Assembly: GCF_000430585.1 (NCBI RefSeq) | Contig: NZ_AUMH01000014.1 | Location: 1 to 64,000 of the forward strand | Length of the DNA: 64,000 nucleotides | From: Alicyclobacillus herbarius DSM 13609 | GTDB lineage: Bacteria; Bacillota; Bacilli; Alicyclobacillales; Alicyclobacillaceae | Reading direction: 5' to 3' | Shown: piece after piece, positions 15,510 to 24,963 of the stretch | Layout of the letters: each line of letters begins with the position of its first letter | Position numbering within the stretch: position 1 is the stretch's first letter | Position numbers and translations under genes: made by a program | Notes under the pieces: generated by a model | The model's input: only the letters and a program-made list of their open reading frames with translations | The model's database searches: none | What the model was told of the DNA's origin: nothing

Positions 15510-16403
15510 GTGACACACCTTGGGGAATTCAGACAATGGCTTGTTCATGAGGGCAAGAACGAAAAGACGATCGTAGCCTACGAGCAGTCAGTGCGCCTCC
15601 TGGTTTCATGGTGGGAACAACGCGAAGATGGACAATTCAATGCGGCTGATATCACCGCACTGGACCTTCACGAGTGGAGGACATATCTCCAGACGGTTAA
15701 AAAGTACTCAGCGTCTACCGTCAATCGCCATGTGGCGGGACTCAAGACCTACTGGGCGTTTCTAACGGAGAGTGGTTTTGTACCTTCAGACCCCACGCGG
15801 AAAGTACACATGAGGCGGCCCTCGATGCTCAGTGTCTCACCACGATGGCTCACACGTAAAGAACAGGCCCGTTTCCTTCACGAGTTGGAGAAGGAAAAAA
15901 GTCCACGTAGACGTAAACGTAACGTCGCAATTGTCCAATGTATGCTTCAGGCGGGGTGTCGAGTGGCTGAAGTGGTGACTTTGGACGTAGACGATGTTGA
16001 TTTGAGGCGCAAAACGCTTACCATTCGACACGGCAAGCGGGGAAAGATGCGAGTTGTGCCGATGAACCGCGATTTGGCTGGAGCCTTAAGCGATTGGATT
16101 GAAGTGAGGAAGCAGATTGACACGCAGGACTCTGCGTTGTTCCTTTCTGAACGAAATCAACGTATTACGGTACGTGCACTACAACACATGGTAAGGAGCA
16201 TTTTTCGAAGAATAGGGGTCGAGAATGGGTCATGCCAATCATTTCGGCATTCATTTTGTAAGAATTTGCTCGACAGCGGGCAACCATTGAACGTGGTTGC
16301 GCAACTTGCGGGTCATGAATCTGTAGAAACAACACTTCGATATCTACGCCCAAGTGAAAAGGACTTGTATCAAGCAGTCGAGAATATCAGTTCGATACGG
16401 TAA
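15510..16403 (+). CDS. Tyrosine recombinase (XerC/D-like), atypical HxxR motif
   Basis: This is a phage_integrase-family protein of about 297 residues with an N-terminal SAM-like core-binding domain (HLGEFRQWLVHEGKNEKTIV) and a C-terminal catalytic domain. The catalytic Arg is in AGCRVAEV, the Lys in HGKRGKMR, the second Arg in QSFRHSF, the H/W position in LAGHESVETT and the nucleophile Tyr in LRYLRP. The usual His three residues before the second Arg is Gln here. The start is probably GTG 15510 (AGAGG upstream); TTG 15498 is an alternative, and the open frame itself begins at 15429. It may resolve dimers or move the defence cluster as a unit. Confidence 0.82.
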   Translation: MTHLGEFRQWLVHEGKNEKTIVAYEQSVRLLVSWWEQREDGQFNAADITALDLHEWRTYLQTVKKYSASTVNRHVAGLKTYWAFLTESGFVPSDPTRKVHMRRPSMLSVSPRWLTRKEQARFLHELEKEKSPRRRKRNVAIVQCMLQAGCRVAEVVTLDVDDVDLRRKTLTIRHGKRGKMRVVPMNRDLAGALSDWIEVRKQIDTQDSALFLSERNQRITVRALQHMVRSIFRRIGVENGSCQSFRHSFCKNLLDSGQPLNVVAQLAGHESVETTLRYLRPSEKDLYQAVENISSIR

Positions 16404-16493
16404 CGCTGAAAACCGACTTATTGGTTATGATTTTCTTGTGTCGAATCAATGCGTACGTAAGTGCTGCTGTACATACGAGGGGAGTATTTTTAC

Positions 16494-18119
16494 ATGCCGA
16501 CGCTTCAGTTTAAGGGAAAGTCATTCGTGCAAAATCATCACCTGACAGTGAAATACCATGAACTGATCCCTGTTCCCGAGAAAAGTCTGACGGACAAGGT
16601 ACGTCTTGACGACAACCTAATCATACACGGTGATAATCTGATTGCCTTGAAAGCATTGCTGCCGATATACGCTGGGAAAGTGAAGTGCATCTACATCGAT
16701 CCACCATATAACACAGGCACGGAACATTGGGTTTACAACGACAACGTGAACTCTCCTATGATACGCGACTGGCTCGGAAAGGTTGTCGATAGGGAAGACC
16801 TCACCCGCCACGACAAATGGCTCTGTATGATGATGCCGCGTCTCAAATTACTCCGCGAACTCCTAAGGGAGGATGGGGCAATTTTTGTCAGTTGCGACGA
16901 CCACGAACAACACCGTCTCCGAATGATCATGGATGAAATTTTCGGTGAGGATAATTTCGTTGCCACAATTATTTGGCAGAAGAAATACGCCTCAGCGAAT
17001 GATCATAAATCCATTGCTCCTATGCACGACTTCATTCTGGTTTATCAACGCTCTGCGTCCTTTCGACGAAATCTGCTGCCTCGGACAGAGAAGAAAGATA
17101 GGCAGTACCGATATGAAGATGAACGAGGTGTTTTTCGACTTAGCGACTACACCTGCAACAAAACCGCCGAGGAACGGCCAAACCTGTATTACCCTATTAT
17201 CAACCCCAACACCGGCGAAGAAATTTGGCCAAGTCGAACAAGGGTTTGGGCCTACTCTAAAGAAGTTCATGAACAACATGTGGCCCAAGGGCTGATCTAT
17301 TGGGGCAAAGATGGCCGTGCGAAAGTGCCAGCGTTCAAACGCTATAAAAACGAGTTGCGTGGTGGAGGTGGTATTGTTCCGAATACCTGGTGGACGTTTG
17401 AAATTGCCGGCCACACGGATGGAGCCAAAAAGGAAATTCGCAGTATCCTGGAAGAAGACGGACTTGACTTTATCACTCCAAAGCCGACTCGATTGATTGA
17501 GCGCATTCTTCAGATAGCAACTGATAAGGATTCCATCGTTCTCGATTCCTTTGCTGGTTCCGGTACGACAGCACACGCTGTTCTCGCGCTCAACAAGAAG
17601 GACGGCGGCAATCGCAAATTCATTCTCGTGGAGATGGAGGAATACGCAGATCGTATCACCGCCGAGCGGGTACGTCGCGTGATTCGGGGCGTCCCAGGTG
17701 CCAAGGACGAGGCACTGCGCGAAGGGCTTGGTGGCACTTTTTCGTATTTCGAACTCGGACAAGCCATCGATCCTGAGGGGCTGCTTACGGGAGAACATCT
17801 GCCGCCTTACAAGGAACTGGCCCGTTATATTTTCTATACGGCGACTGGTGAGGAGTTTCGTCCAGAGGCAGTAGATGAATCGCGCTGGTTCATCGGTGAG
17901 AGCCGAGAGTATGAGGTGTACCTCATTTACAAGCCGGACGTGGAAGCACTCAAATCCCTGGCTCTCACCTTAGAGTTTGTGCAGGGGCTTGGCACCCCTA
18001 AAAGCAAGAAGCGGCGGCTCGTGTTCGCACCGGCCCGGTTTCTTTCGGACAAGTACATGGAGGAGTACCAGATTGAGTACGCACAACTGCCTTATGAGAT
18101 GTACCGCGCAAGGGGGTGA
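16494..18119 (+). CDS. mod: Type III restriction-modification DNA methyltransferase (Mod)
   Basis: This protein of 541 residues is an adenine/cytosine-N4/N6 methyltransferase of the beta class: the catalytic motif DPPYNTG (about residue 68) precedes the AdoMet-binding DSFAGSGTTAHAV (about 352). An early HGDNLIALKALL and a central target-recognition region around 160-300 fit type III Mod subunits, although it is shorter than EcoP15I Mod. ATG 16494 has GGGGAG about 10 bases upstream. It ends 6 bases before the helicase-nuclease gene, so the two form an operon. Mod provides sequence recognition and host methylation; the target site cannot be predicted. Confidence 0.9.
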   Translation: MPTLQFKGKSFVQNHHLTVKYHELIPVPEKSLTDKVRLDDNLIIHGDNLIALKALLPIYAGKVKCIYIDPPYNTGTEHWVYNDNVNSPMIRDWLGKVVDREDLTRHDKWLCMMMPRLKLLRELLREDGAIFVSCDDHEQHRLRMIMDEIFGEDNFVATIIWQKKYASANDHKSIAPMHDFILVYQRSASFRRNLLPRTEKKDRQYRYEDERGVFRLSDYTCNKTAEERPNLYYPIINPNTGEEIWPSRTRVWAYSKEVHEQHVAQGLIYWGKDGRAKVPAFKRYKNELRGGGGIVPNTWWTFEIAGHTDGAKKEIRSILEEDGLDFITPKPTRLIERILQIATDKDSIVLDSFAGSGTTAHAVLALNKKDGGNRKFILVEMEEYADRITAERVRRVIRGVPGAKDEALREGLGGTFSYFELGQAIDPEGLLTGEHLPPYKELARYIFYTATGEEFRPEAVDESRWFIGESREYEVYLIYKPDVEALKSLALTLEFVQGLGTPKSKKRRLVFAPARFLSDKYMEEYQIEYAQLPYEMYRARG

Positions 18120-18125
18120 CGCGGG

Positions 18126-20642
18126 ATGATGGAACTCAAGGAGTACCAACAGCGGGCGCTCGCCACCATCGAGGCATATCTGAAGGAACTGCGCATCTGG
18201 CGGGAGAAGTCGCTTGCGCTTCCCGAGGACATGCGTGTTGCGTTTGACTTTCCGGCGCAGGTATGGAGTAAGGTCGTGGGTGGCGTGTACCATGGGAAGA
18301 AGACCGGCGCAGGTGAACCGCTGCCCAACTTCTGCATCAAGGTGCCGACCGGCGGCGGCAAGACGTATCTCGCAGTACATACCATTGACCGCATTCAGAG
18401 TATCTACCTCGAGCGGCAAACGGGCCTCGTACTTTGGATTGTGCCGACCAACCAGATTTACCGCCAGACCCTCTCTTACCTGAGAAACCGCACGCATCCC
18501 TACCGGCAGTTTCTCGATATCGCCACGGGTGGACGTGTGATGGTGATTGAAAAGACGGATCGCTTTACACCACAGGACGTACGGGAACGACTGGTCATCC
18601 TTCTACTCATGCTGCCGTCGGCCAACCGAAAGGACAAAGAGACGCTTAAGTTGTTCCAAGACGCCGGCGGCTTTGAGACCTTCTTCCCGGAGGAAGGGCA
18701 CCGCGAGGAACACGAACGCTGGCTCCAACGCTGGCCAAATCTCGACTACTTTGGTTCGGAAGAAGAGTGGTACGGTCGGCAGATCAAGACCTCCCTTGGA
18801 AACGTACTGCGGATCCTGTCTCCTGTCATTATCCTTGATGAGGGGCAGAAGGCGTATAGCGCCAGTGCCCAAGAGACTATTCGCGGTTTTAATCCCTCGA
18901 TTGTCGTAGAACTTTCGGCCACACCACCCGCAGAGAGCAATGTGCTGGTCAACATCCGCGGACGCGAACTCGACAAGGAAGAGATGATCAAACTCGATCT
19001 TCACGTCACAAATCGCGCCAGTACAAACTGGAAGGATACCCTGGCGGAAAGCGTGGCATGGCGCGACGCGCTGGAAGAAGAAGCAATCCGCTACGAGTCT
19101 AAAACGGGAGTCTACATTCGTCCGATCTGCCTAATTCAGGTGGAACGTACCGGAAAGGACCAGGTGGAGGCCGGTTACATCCACGCACAGCATGTGAAGG
19201 AAGAGTTGATGCAGGTCCACAACGTTCCGGAGGAACAGATCGCCATTAAGTCGAGCGAAAAGGACGATATTGAGGGCATTGACCTTCTATCTCGCGACTG
19301 CCCAATTCGCTACATCATAACTAAACAAGCGCTTCAGGAGGGTTGGGACTGTTCGTTTGCGTACGTACTGACCATTCTCACCAACCCATCATCCAAAACA
19401 GGTCTTACGCAACTGGTAGGTCGGATTTTAAGACAGCCCTATGCAAAGAAAACGGGCGTCAAGGCCCTCGACGAGAGTTACGTGTTTTGCTTCCATCGTA
19501 AGGCGGCGGAACTGTCGAAGGATATCAAGGCTGGATTGGAAGGCGAGGGTCTTGGCGATTTGGTGCACAGCGTTTCGGTGTCTGATAGTATGCCTACAGC
19601 AAATCACCAGAAGACACGGACCGTGGGCGTACGAGAGAAGTTCAAACGCTTCGAGGGGAAGGTATACCTACCAAAGTTCTTCATCGAAGAGGATGGCCGT
19701 CACGAGGAGATCAGTTACGAGATGGATCTAGTACGGCGTATTCGCTGGAGCGATCTTACGCTGAATCGCATACGCACACTCACCCTAAAGCAGAACCAGG
19801 TGGCTGACTGGGAGGAATCGTTCGGATACGGAGACGAGGGGGAATCCGTTACCGAGAAGGAAGCAGTCTTTTATGCAGCACAGGCATCTGTCAATCCGCT
19901 CTTTCTTACACGGCGTATCGAGGATTTAGTACCAAACCCGTGGGTAGCACGAGAGATTGTTGAAAGGGCGCTGTCGATTTTGCGGGAGCGGTACACAGAG
20001 GACGTGATTGCTGCAAATCAGGTGCTCATCGCAACTGAACTCGAGAAGGCCGTGGAGGCGGAGCGAGACGAACTGTGCGAAACGATTTTCCGAGAACTTG
20101 TCCGGCAGGGCCGGCTACGCCTGATCCTGATGGCCGGCAAAGCATATCAGGTGCCGAGCCGGATTGAGATTCCGCAGATGGCTTCGCCGCTCGTCCACCA
20201 TACCGGTAAGCCAGTGCAACTGAGTTTGTTTGATGATCCGGTACCAGAAGAATGGTTCAATGAAACCTTGGAAGCACCGGTAGCCTTATGTCTTGACAAG
20301 CAGGAAAAACTTCTATTTTGGTATCGTAACCTCGTTGGACGGGACTACTATTACGTACAAGGATGGCGTAAGAATCGGGTCTGGCCCGATTTTGTGGCTA
20401 CCAAGAGGTCGGAATCAGATACCGAGGAGTATGACACTATTTACGTTCTCGAGACAAAGGGGGATCAACTAGCAGGGAACCTAGACACGAATTACAAGCG
20501 TAGACTGTTTGATGTCTGCAACGAACTCGCAAAGAAGATGTCGTGGAGCGAATTGGGACTCGAGTTTCCTGAGCGAAAGGTACAATTCCAGGTCATACAG
20601 GAGAACGAGTGGCAACGAGTACTCAATGAGTTATTCGCGTGA
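18126..20642 (+). CDS. res: Type III restriction enzyme Res subunit (helicase-nuclease)
   Basis: This 838-residue SF2 translocase has Walker A VPTGGGKTYL (73-82), motif II LDEGQ near 238 in place of the usual DEAH/DECH, and motif III LSATPP. A helicase C-terminal half includes QEGWDCSFAYVLTILTNP and QLVGRILRQPY. Near the C-terminus WPDFVATK (about 755) and VLETKGDQL (about 778) provide the Asp and E-x-K of a PD-(D/E)XK nuclease. With the adjacent Mod it should cleave DNA carrying unmethylated sites after ATP-dependent communication along DNA. All catalytic signatures appear intact. Two ATGs (18126, 18129) can start it. Confidence 0.9.
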   Translation: MMELKEYQQRALATIEAYLKELRIWREKSLALPEDMRVAFDFPAQVWSKVVGGVYHGKKTGAGEPLPNFCIKVPTGGGKTYLAVHTIDRIQSIYLERQTGLVLWIVPTNQIYRQTLSYLRNRTHPYRQFLDIATGGRVMVIEKTDRFTPQDVRERLVILLLMLPSANRKDKETLKLFQDAGGFETFFPEEGHREEHERWLQRWPNLDYFGSEEEWYGRQIKTSLGNVLRILSPVIILDEGQKAYSASAQETIRGFNPSIVVELSATPPAESNVLVNIRGRELDKEEMIKLDLHVTNRASTNWKDTLAESVAWRDALEEEAIRYESKTGVYIRPICLIQVERTGKDQVEAGYIHAQHVKEELMQVHNVPEEQIAIKSSEKDDIEGIDLLSRDCPIRYIITKQALQEGWDCSFAYVLTILTNPSSKTGLTQLVGRILRQPYAKKTGVKALDESYVFCFHRKAAELSKDIKAGLEGEGLGDLVHSVSVSDSMPTANHQKTRTVGVREKFKRFEGKVYLPKFFIEEDGRHEEISYEMDLVRRIRWSDLTLNRIRTLTLKQNQVADWEESFGYGDEGESVTEKEAVFYAAQASVNPLFLTRRIEDLVPNPWVAREIVERALSILRERYTEDVIAANQVLIATELEKAVEAERDELCETIFRELVRQGRLRLILMAGKAYQVPSRIEIPQMASPLVHHTGKPVQLSLFDDPVPEEWFNETLEAPVALCLDKQEKLLFWYRNLVGRDYYYVQGWRKNRVWPDFVATKRSESDTEEYDTIYVLETKGDQLAGNLDTNYKRRLFDVCNELAKKMSWSELGLEFPERKVQFQVIQENEWQRVLNELFA

Positions 20643-20816
20643 GAGCGCGTGGTGCCACGGGTTCGTCCAAGGATGAAGGTGTTTTTGATAACGAATACGT
20701 AAGGAAGTTATTGTTCGTTTACCCAAAGTGGTTCTGGGAACATTGTTGATCTTGTAAAACTCGAAGCGTGCTCGAAAGACAAAACGATTAGTAGGCGTTT
20801 TGGAGGAATCGTACCG

Positions 20817-23354
20817 ATGAATGCGATTGATTACATCCGACAGTCAGCCATCTTCGACGATTCTCCATGGATAAAGCGTCTGGTGGCTAAAGTGTTAGAG
20901 GATGAATCAATTGAAGGAGCCATCGAAGAGATCCTATCAGGAACTTCGACATATGAATCGGCAGCCGCAAGAGAAAGTGTTGTCGAACAACAATCTGTAG
21001 GTGTGCCAGCCAAAGTACACGTTGATCGCATCGTGTCGATAGATCACATTAGCAACATCGGTCTGGTCGACGTTCAGAATCGCATTATGTGTAACGAAGG
21101 GTTAAATATTTTTTACGGCAAAAACGGGGCCGGAAAAAGTTCAGTATATGCTGCTCTCTGTAGAGTGCTGGGAAAAAAGGATAAGAAAGTAATTCCTAAT
21201 CTCTACAATGATTCCAACGAATCTTCAGTACAGATTACTTACTTGGACGAGTCCGGGGTAGAGCACACGTTAACTTGGCAGATGGGCTCAGAAGAAAACC
21301 CTGAGACAGATGTAATGGTGTTCGATACCAGCATAGCAAATGTTTTGGTTGAGCAAGATCAGGTCAACGATTTTAACCTTGCTCATTTGAAAGTTGAATA
21401 CTTCACTTACATACAAAATTTGCTTGAGGGACTGGAACTTAGATTGGAAAGCAGCCTTAGTCATCATAAATCGGTGATGTCTTCGTATGAAACACGCTTG
21501 GCCGAGAAGGTACCGTTTGTACTAACGAAAGAAGGCTTGACACGGGAATGGGTATTACAACATGACTTCTCCGAGAGTGACCGCGTGGAACTGGAGAGAA
21601 TTACCCAGAAACTTGCTCGTTTACGAGTTTCTCCATCAGTCGAGACGGTAAAAAATCTTGAAAATGCGAAACTCGCGGTACAACGGATTCTTGGTTTGTT
21701 TGGATCATTTACTGAAAACGGTGAGTGGATACCAACATATAATCAGGATTATGTAGCCGAATTGAATCGGCTAATAGAAGACTTTCTCATAGCGAAATCG
21801 CTGTTCGAGGCCAAAGGGAATACTGTTGCAATAATTCCCGAAGGGTGGATTAAGAGTGAGACGTGGAGGGCTTTCATTACCGCTAGTATCAACTTTGTGA
21901 ATTCCCTGGGAGATAAGCAAGAGGAATTTACACAAAAGACATGTGTCTATTGCTTACAGCCTTTGCAAACTGAACGGTCAAAGCAGTTGATGATCCAATA
22001 CCGGGCATTGCTACAAGAGCATGGAGACAAGGTCAAAAGTTTAGAGCGTCAACTTCAGCAGTATGTCAATTCATTAGGAAAAGTAAGAGAGGCCCTTCGA
22101 GACTGTTATACGACCATAACAATTATTGAATCAGCGTTTGATCATATTGGCCGTTCAGGTGAGACATGTATTGAAAGTGACGAAGTGGAGTACGCACTTA
22201 AAAGTATCCAATCTTCCCTCGAAGAACGTATCCCCATTAAAGAAGATGTTCTGAAGAATATTGATTCTTTTTGTCAATATTACAAAGACGTTTTGCAACA
22301 GGTGGAACATGTTTTATCGAAACTCGCAGAAGGTGAGCAGGAACGGAAGCGCCAAGAAGAGGAACTTCAAGCCTTGGCTCAGCCGCTACAGCAGCGTTTC
22401 GATCTATATGAAGCGAAGTCCGATGTTTTGGGCTATATAGACGCACGCGAATCGGTATCGCGGATTTCTCAAATGTTGTCGGATATTTCAAGGGTTAAAC
22501 GAGCGGTTTCCAATCTGAAGACCAAATTCACCAACGAAGAAGTGATACAAACGTTTGAAGTTCTCCTGAAAAATGAGTATCGAAAACTTGGCTTTGAACC
22601 TCCAACCATTTGGAGGTTGCGGTCAAGTACAACGCGGGGTGTGACGAAACGTGTTTATAGCCTTAATGACCGTAAACTATCACAGATTTTCAGTGAAGGT
22701 GAGCGCAAGATTCATGCTTTAGCAGATTTCTTTGCGGAATGCCAACTAAACAAATTCAAAGGCGTGTATATATTTGATGACCCAGTAAACAGCCTGGATG
22801 AAGAGAGAATGGAATACGTTGCCCGACGAATCGCAGAGTTAGTTGAGCAGGGGAATCAAGTCTTCGTTTTTACGCATAACCTAGTATTCCTAAACTTGCT
22901 TATCGGTACCGACGATCATAAGGTCAACAACATTACTCGTATTAACCGCCAAGTCGTCATCGATTCAGATGTCAAATTGGGCGATAAAAATGTAATGAAA
23001 AAGAAACTCGATGAAATAGAGCGAAGGATGAAGATTCTCTCTCAACGCAACGAAGGAGATATTTCAGAATGGGAACTCCGAAATATTTACGATTTAATGA
23101 GTGGATACATTGAAGACTACGTCGAAATTATCTTGCTCAAAAACATCATCAATCGCTATCGGCCCAACATAAGGATGCATACGCTAGGAAGCCTCGAGTC
23201 AATCGATACATCTGCGATAAAAGGTATCTTGGATTTGTATAACCAAACAAGTAGAAAGGGGTCTCGTCATTCCCAACCTATTGGAGCCCCTGTACCAACA
23301 TATGCTGAACTTGTGCAACATGTGGCTGTGTTAAAGTCGCAGTATCATTACTGA
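20817..23354 (+). CDS. Zinc-hook ABC ATPase, RloC-like (AAA_13) putative defence effector
   Basis: This 845-residue SMC/Rad50-like protein has Walker A FYGKNGAGKSS (about 99-109), followed by long coiled coils interrupted by a zinc hook CVYC at 376-379. The ABC signature FSEGERKIHALADFF (about 625), Walker B GVYIFDDPVNSLDEE (649-663) and H-loop VFVFTHN (about 685) follow. The layout matches AAA_13 proteins such as RloC, a phage-activated anticodon nuclease with a Rad50-type hook. The last 150 residues hold the candidate effector, but I cannot place the Arg-Glu-His anticodon-nuclease triad with confidence; SRHSQP near the end is a candidate His. It starts 175 bases after res, and the DNA is AT-richer than its neighbours. 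Confidence 0.75.
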   Translation: MNAIDYIRQSAIFDDSPWIKRLVAKVLEDESIEGAIEEILSGTSTYESAAARESVVEQQSVGVPAKVHVDRIVSIDHISNIGLVDVQNRIMCNEGLNIFYGKNGAGKSSVYAALCRVLGKKDKKVIPNLYNDSNESSVQITYLDESGVEHTLTWQMGSEENPETDVMVFDTSIANVLVEQDQVNDFNLAHLKVEYFTYIQNLLEGLELRLESSLSHHKSVMSSYETRLAEKVPFVLTKEGLTREWVLQHDFSESDRVELERITQKLARLRVSPSVETVKNLENAKLAVQRILGLFGSFTENGEWIPTYNQDYVAELNRLIEDFLIAKSLFEAKGNTVAIIPEGWIKSETWRAFITASINFVNSLGDKQEEFTQKTCVYCLQPLQTERSKQLMIQYRALLQEHGDKVKSLERQLQQYVNSLGKVREALRDCYTTITIIESAFDHIGRSGETCIESDEVEYALKSIQSSLEERIPIKEDVLKNIDSFCQYYKDVLQQVEHVLSKLAEGEQERKRQEEELQALAQPLQQRFDLYEAKSDVLGYIDARESVSRISQMLSDISRVKRAVSNLKTKFTNEEVIQTFEVLLKNEYRKLGFEPPTIWRLRSSTTRGVTKRVYSLNDRKLSQIFSEGERKIHALADFFAECQLNKFKGVYIFDDPVNSLDEERMEYVARRIAELVEQGNQVFVFTHNLVFLNLLIGTDDHKVNNITRINRQVVIDSDVKLGDKNVMKKKLDEIERRMKILSQRNEGDISEWELRNIYDLMSGYIEDYVEIILLKNIINRYRPNIRMHTLGSLESIDTSAIKGILDLYNQTSRKGSRHSQPIGAPVPTYAELVQHVAVLKSQYHY

Positions 23355-23700
23355 ATTGAATCAAAGCCGGGATACCATTAGATGTAATGGGAATTCAAGG
23401 TCTACGTATGCTATATACGATTGGACGTACGCCAAATCATTATTTTGCGCATTTTTTCTTGGGCAATGTATTCCTTCCGCATGAGGACGTGTTGGGTCGG
23501 CTCTTGATGGGGCTGGGTGACAACGACCCTACATTGAAAGCGTGCCAACCCGGTCAAATAGTCGGCGGACGCGAAGGGTGTCGTATTTCGCATGAAAATT
23601 GTCGTTTTACGGTTCTCCCGAGTCTCGATTCCGAGGCGCCAGTGATCTAAGTTTCAGACATTCCGCCGTTCGAGACGCAAACCACCCTTGAGGGATCATC
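23355..23700. other. Stretch without a supported gene
   Basis: Short open frames exist on both strands (for example 23387-23650 plus, 87 codons), but none has a family resemblance. It separates the defence cluster from the convergent lipoprotein gene. It may hold a decayed gene. Confidence 0.45.
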
Positions 23701-24432
23701 TTATTGCTTTGGTTGGCCGATGAACTTTTGGTACTCGGCTTCGTTCATACCGAGCACCTCTAGTACCGTGGTGGAAACACTATCAACCTGCGGTTGAGAG
23801 TGATACACCGGGATGATGCCTGCCTCCACCGCCTTCTTTACAGGTACGAATTCTGCAACGATAGTCGCATCGGGAGGGATATCGGTTGCTGAAATGGGGG
23901 GCCAATCCCGTCCTGCTGCCCCCTGTTTCAAAAATACCGTTCCCTGAAGCGTAATAAACAGCGTGGCGTGGTTTAGTTCCTGTGGATGGGTGTCCGTCCA
24001 CTTTTCGTTCTTGTAAAGATAGGGTGTCCACTTGGACGGAATCTGCCAGTGCTCATAGTCGTATTGCTGACCATACACCCCTTGATTGATCGCCAGATTC
24101 GGATTGTACAATGTCACCCATTGCTCTTGTTTCATCAGCGCATCGGTTAAAACCCAATTCGCGTCTGGCCATGGGCTGGCAGCCGTGGATTCCTGTGGCT
24201 TGTTAGTCGATATCGTGTTCCCTGATGTGGTGTTATCCGACGTAGTGTTATTCGATTCCGCGTAAGCGTTATTTGCTACCGCGTTTCCCTCAGTAGAGAT
24301 ATTGGCGGGCACAGAACCACTAGAAGCATTCGGGGAGACCGCGACATGATTTGGGCTGCAGCCAAATAGAGAGAGAAGCCCAAATAGATTGAGAATACCG
24401 ACGTCGGCAAGTGCATACATTCTACGCCGCAC
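23701..24432 (-). CDS. Putative lipoprotein of unknown function
   Basis: This 243-residue protein starts with MRRRMYALADVG and a hydrophobic segment ending in the lipobox LSLFGC, so it should be lipidated at Cys 25. A Ser/Thr/Asn-rich linker with repeated NTTS-like units follows (about 30-85), typical of surface spacers. A globular C-terminal domain contains WVLTDALMKQEQWVTLYNP, EHWQIPSKWTPYLY and VVAEF-like strands. I recognise no family. GTG 24432 is preceded by AAAGGGG at 7 bases. It is encoded inside the integrative element, possibly as a surface-exclusion or cargo factor, but that is speculation. Confidence 0.72.
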   Translation of the reverse strand: MRRRMYALADVGILNLFGLLSLFGCSPNHVAVSPNASSGSVPANISTEGNAVANNAYAESNNTTSDNTTSGNTISTNKPQESTAASPWPDANWVLTDALMKQEQWVTLYNPNLAINQGVYGQQYDYEHWQIPSKWTPYLYKNEKWTDTHPQELNHATLFITLQGTVFLKQGAAGRDWPPISATDIPPDATIVAEFVPVKKAVEAGIIPVYHSQPQVDSVSTTVLEVLGMNEAEYQKFIGQPKQ

Positions 24433-24597
24433 GGCGATGCCCCTTTCGCAGTCTTGGCCGGATTTGAATAATCTGGCTGATGCTACTCGGCGTCATTATC
24501 ACATTCTTGGATGATCACGTCAACCATTGGCTCCTCACGTCAACTGGGGGGTTCGTGGCGTGTTCCCAGGGTGTGTACCCATGGCGTGTCCCCATGG

Positions 24598-24667
24598 GGG
24601 GATATTCCTCACGAGGGGGATGTCTCTCACGAGGGAGATGTTCCTCGGGGGGAATGTCCCTCAGAAG
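24598..24667. repeat. Degenerate 16-18-nt G-rich tandem repeats
   Basis: About four units of the form GGGGATGTTCCTCACGAG follow one another (24598, 24616, 24634, 24652), with substitutions and one shorter unit. Just before, shorter GTGTTCCCAGG-like units occur three times from 24559. Confidence 0.7.
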
Positions 24668-24708
24668 GGGAGCAAGTATCGCCGAGGGAGTAGCGCCACA
24701 GGAGGGCC

Positions 24709-24770
24709 GCCTACGGGAACGCTGCCTACGGGGACGCTGCCGACGGGAAAGGCCTCCTACGGGGAAGGCT
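24709..24770. repeat. Four 15-nt tandem repeats
   Basis: GCCTACGGGAACGCT, GCCTACGGGGACGCT, GCCGACGGGAAAGGC and, after two extra bases, CCTACGGGGAAGGCT. The units are clearly related, and this could be an iteron-like array beside the GTACAA cluster. Confidence 0.75.
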
Positions 24771-24963
24771 GCTGTTGGAGTATCGACACCGCTGACGCGA
24801 AGTTCCTAGCAACGTGACTACCCGCGTCCGGAGAAGGGGTTCTGGGGACTATGTGGAAAGGGGGCACGAGGCATCCTACGAGGCATCGCACCTTGGGGGC
24901 CCCTTCCCCCTCGTTTTTCTACCAAGGCGGAGAGGCGGGCAGTGCGGTGTGTGGCGGTCCAGT

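Noticed and set aside
24598-24770. CRISPR array
   Set aside because: Units are contiguous and degenerate with no regular unique spacers, and no cas genes are nearby. The same applies to the arrays at 3246 and 29769.
24480-24817. Overlapping open frames in the G-rich repeats
   Set aside because: Their products are low-complexity translations of DNA repeats in several frames; the repeats are the feature.
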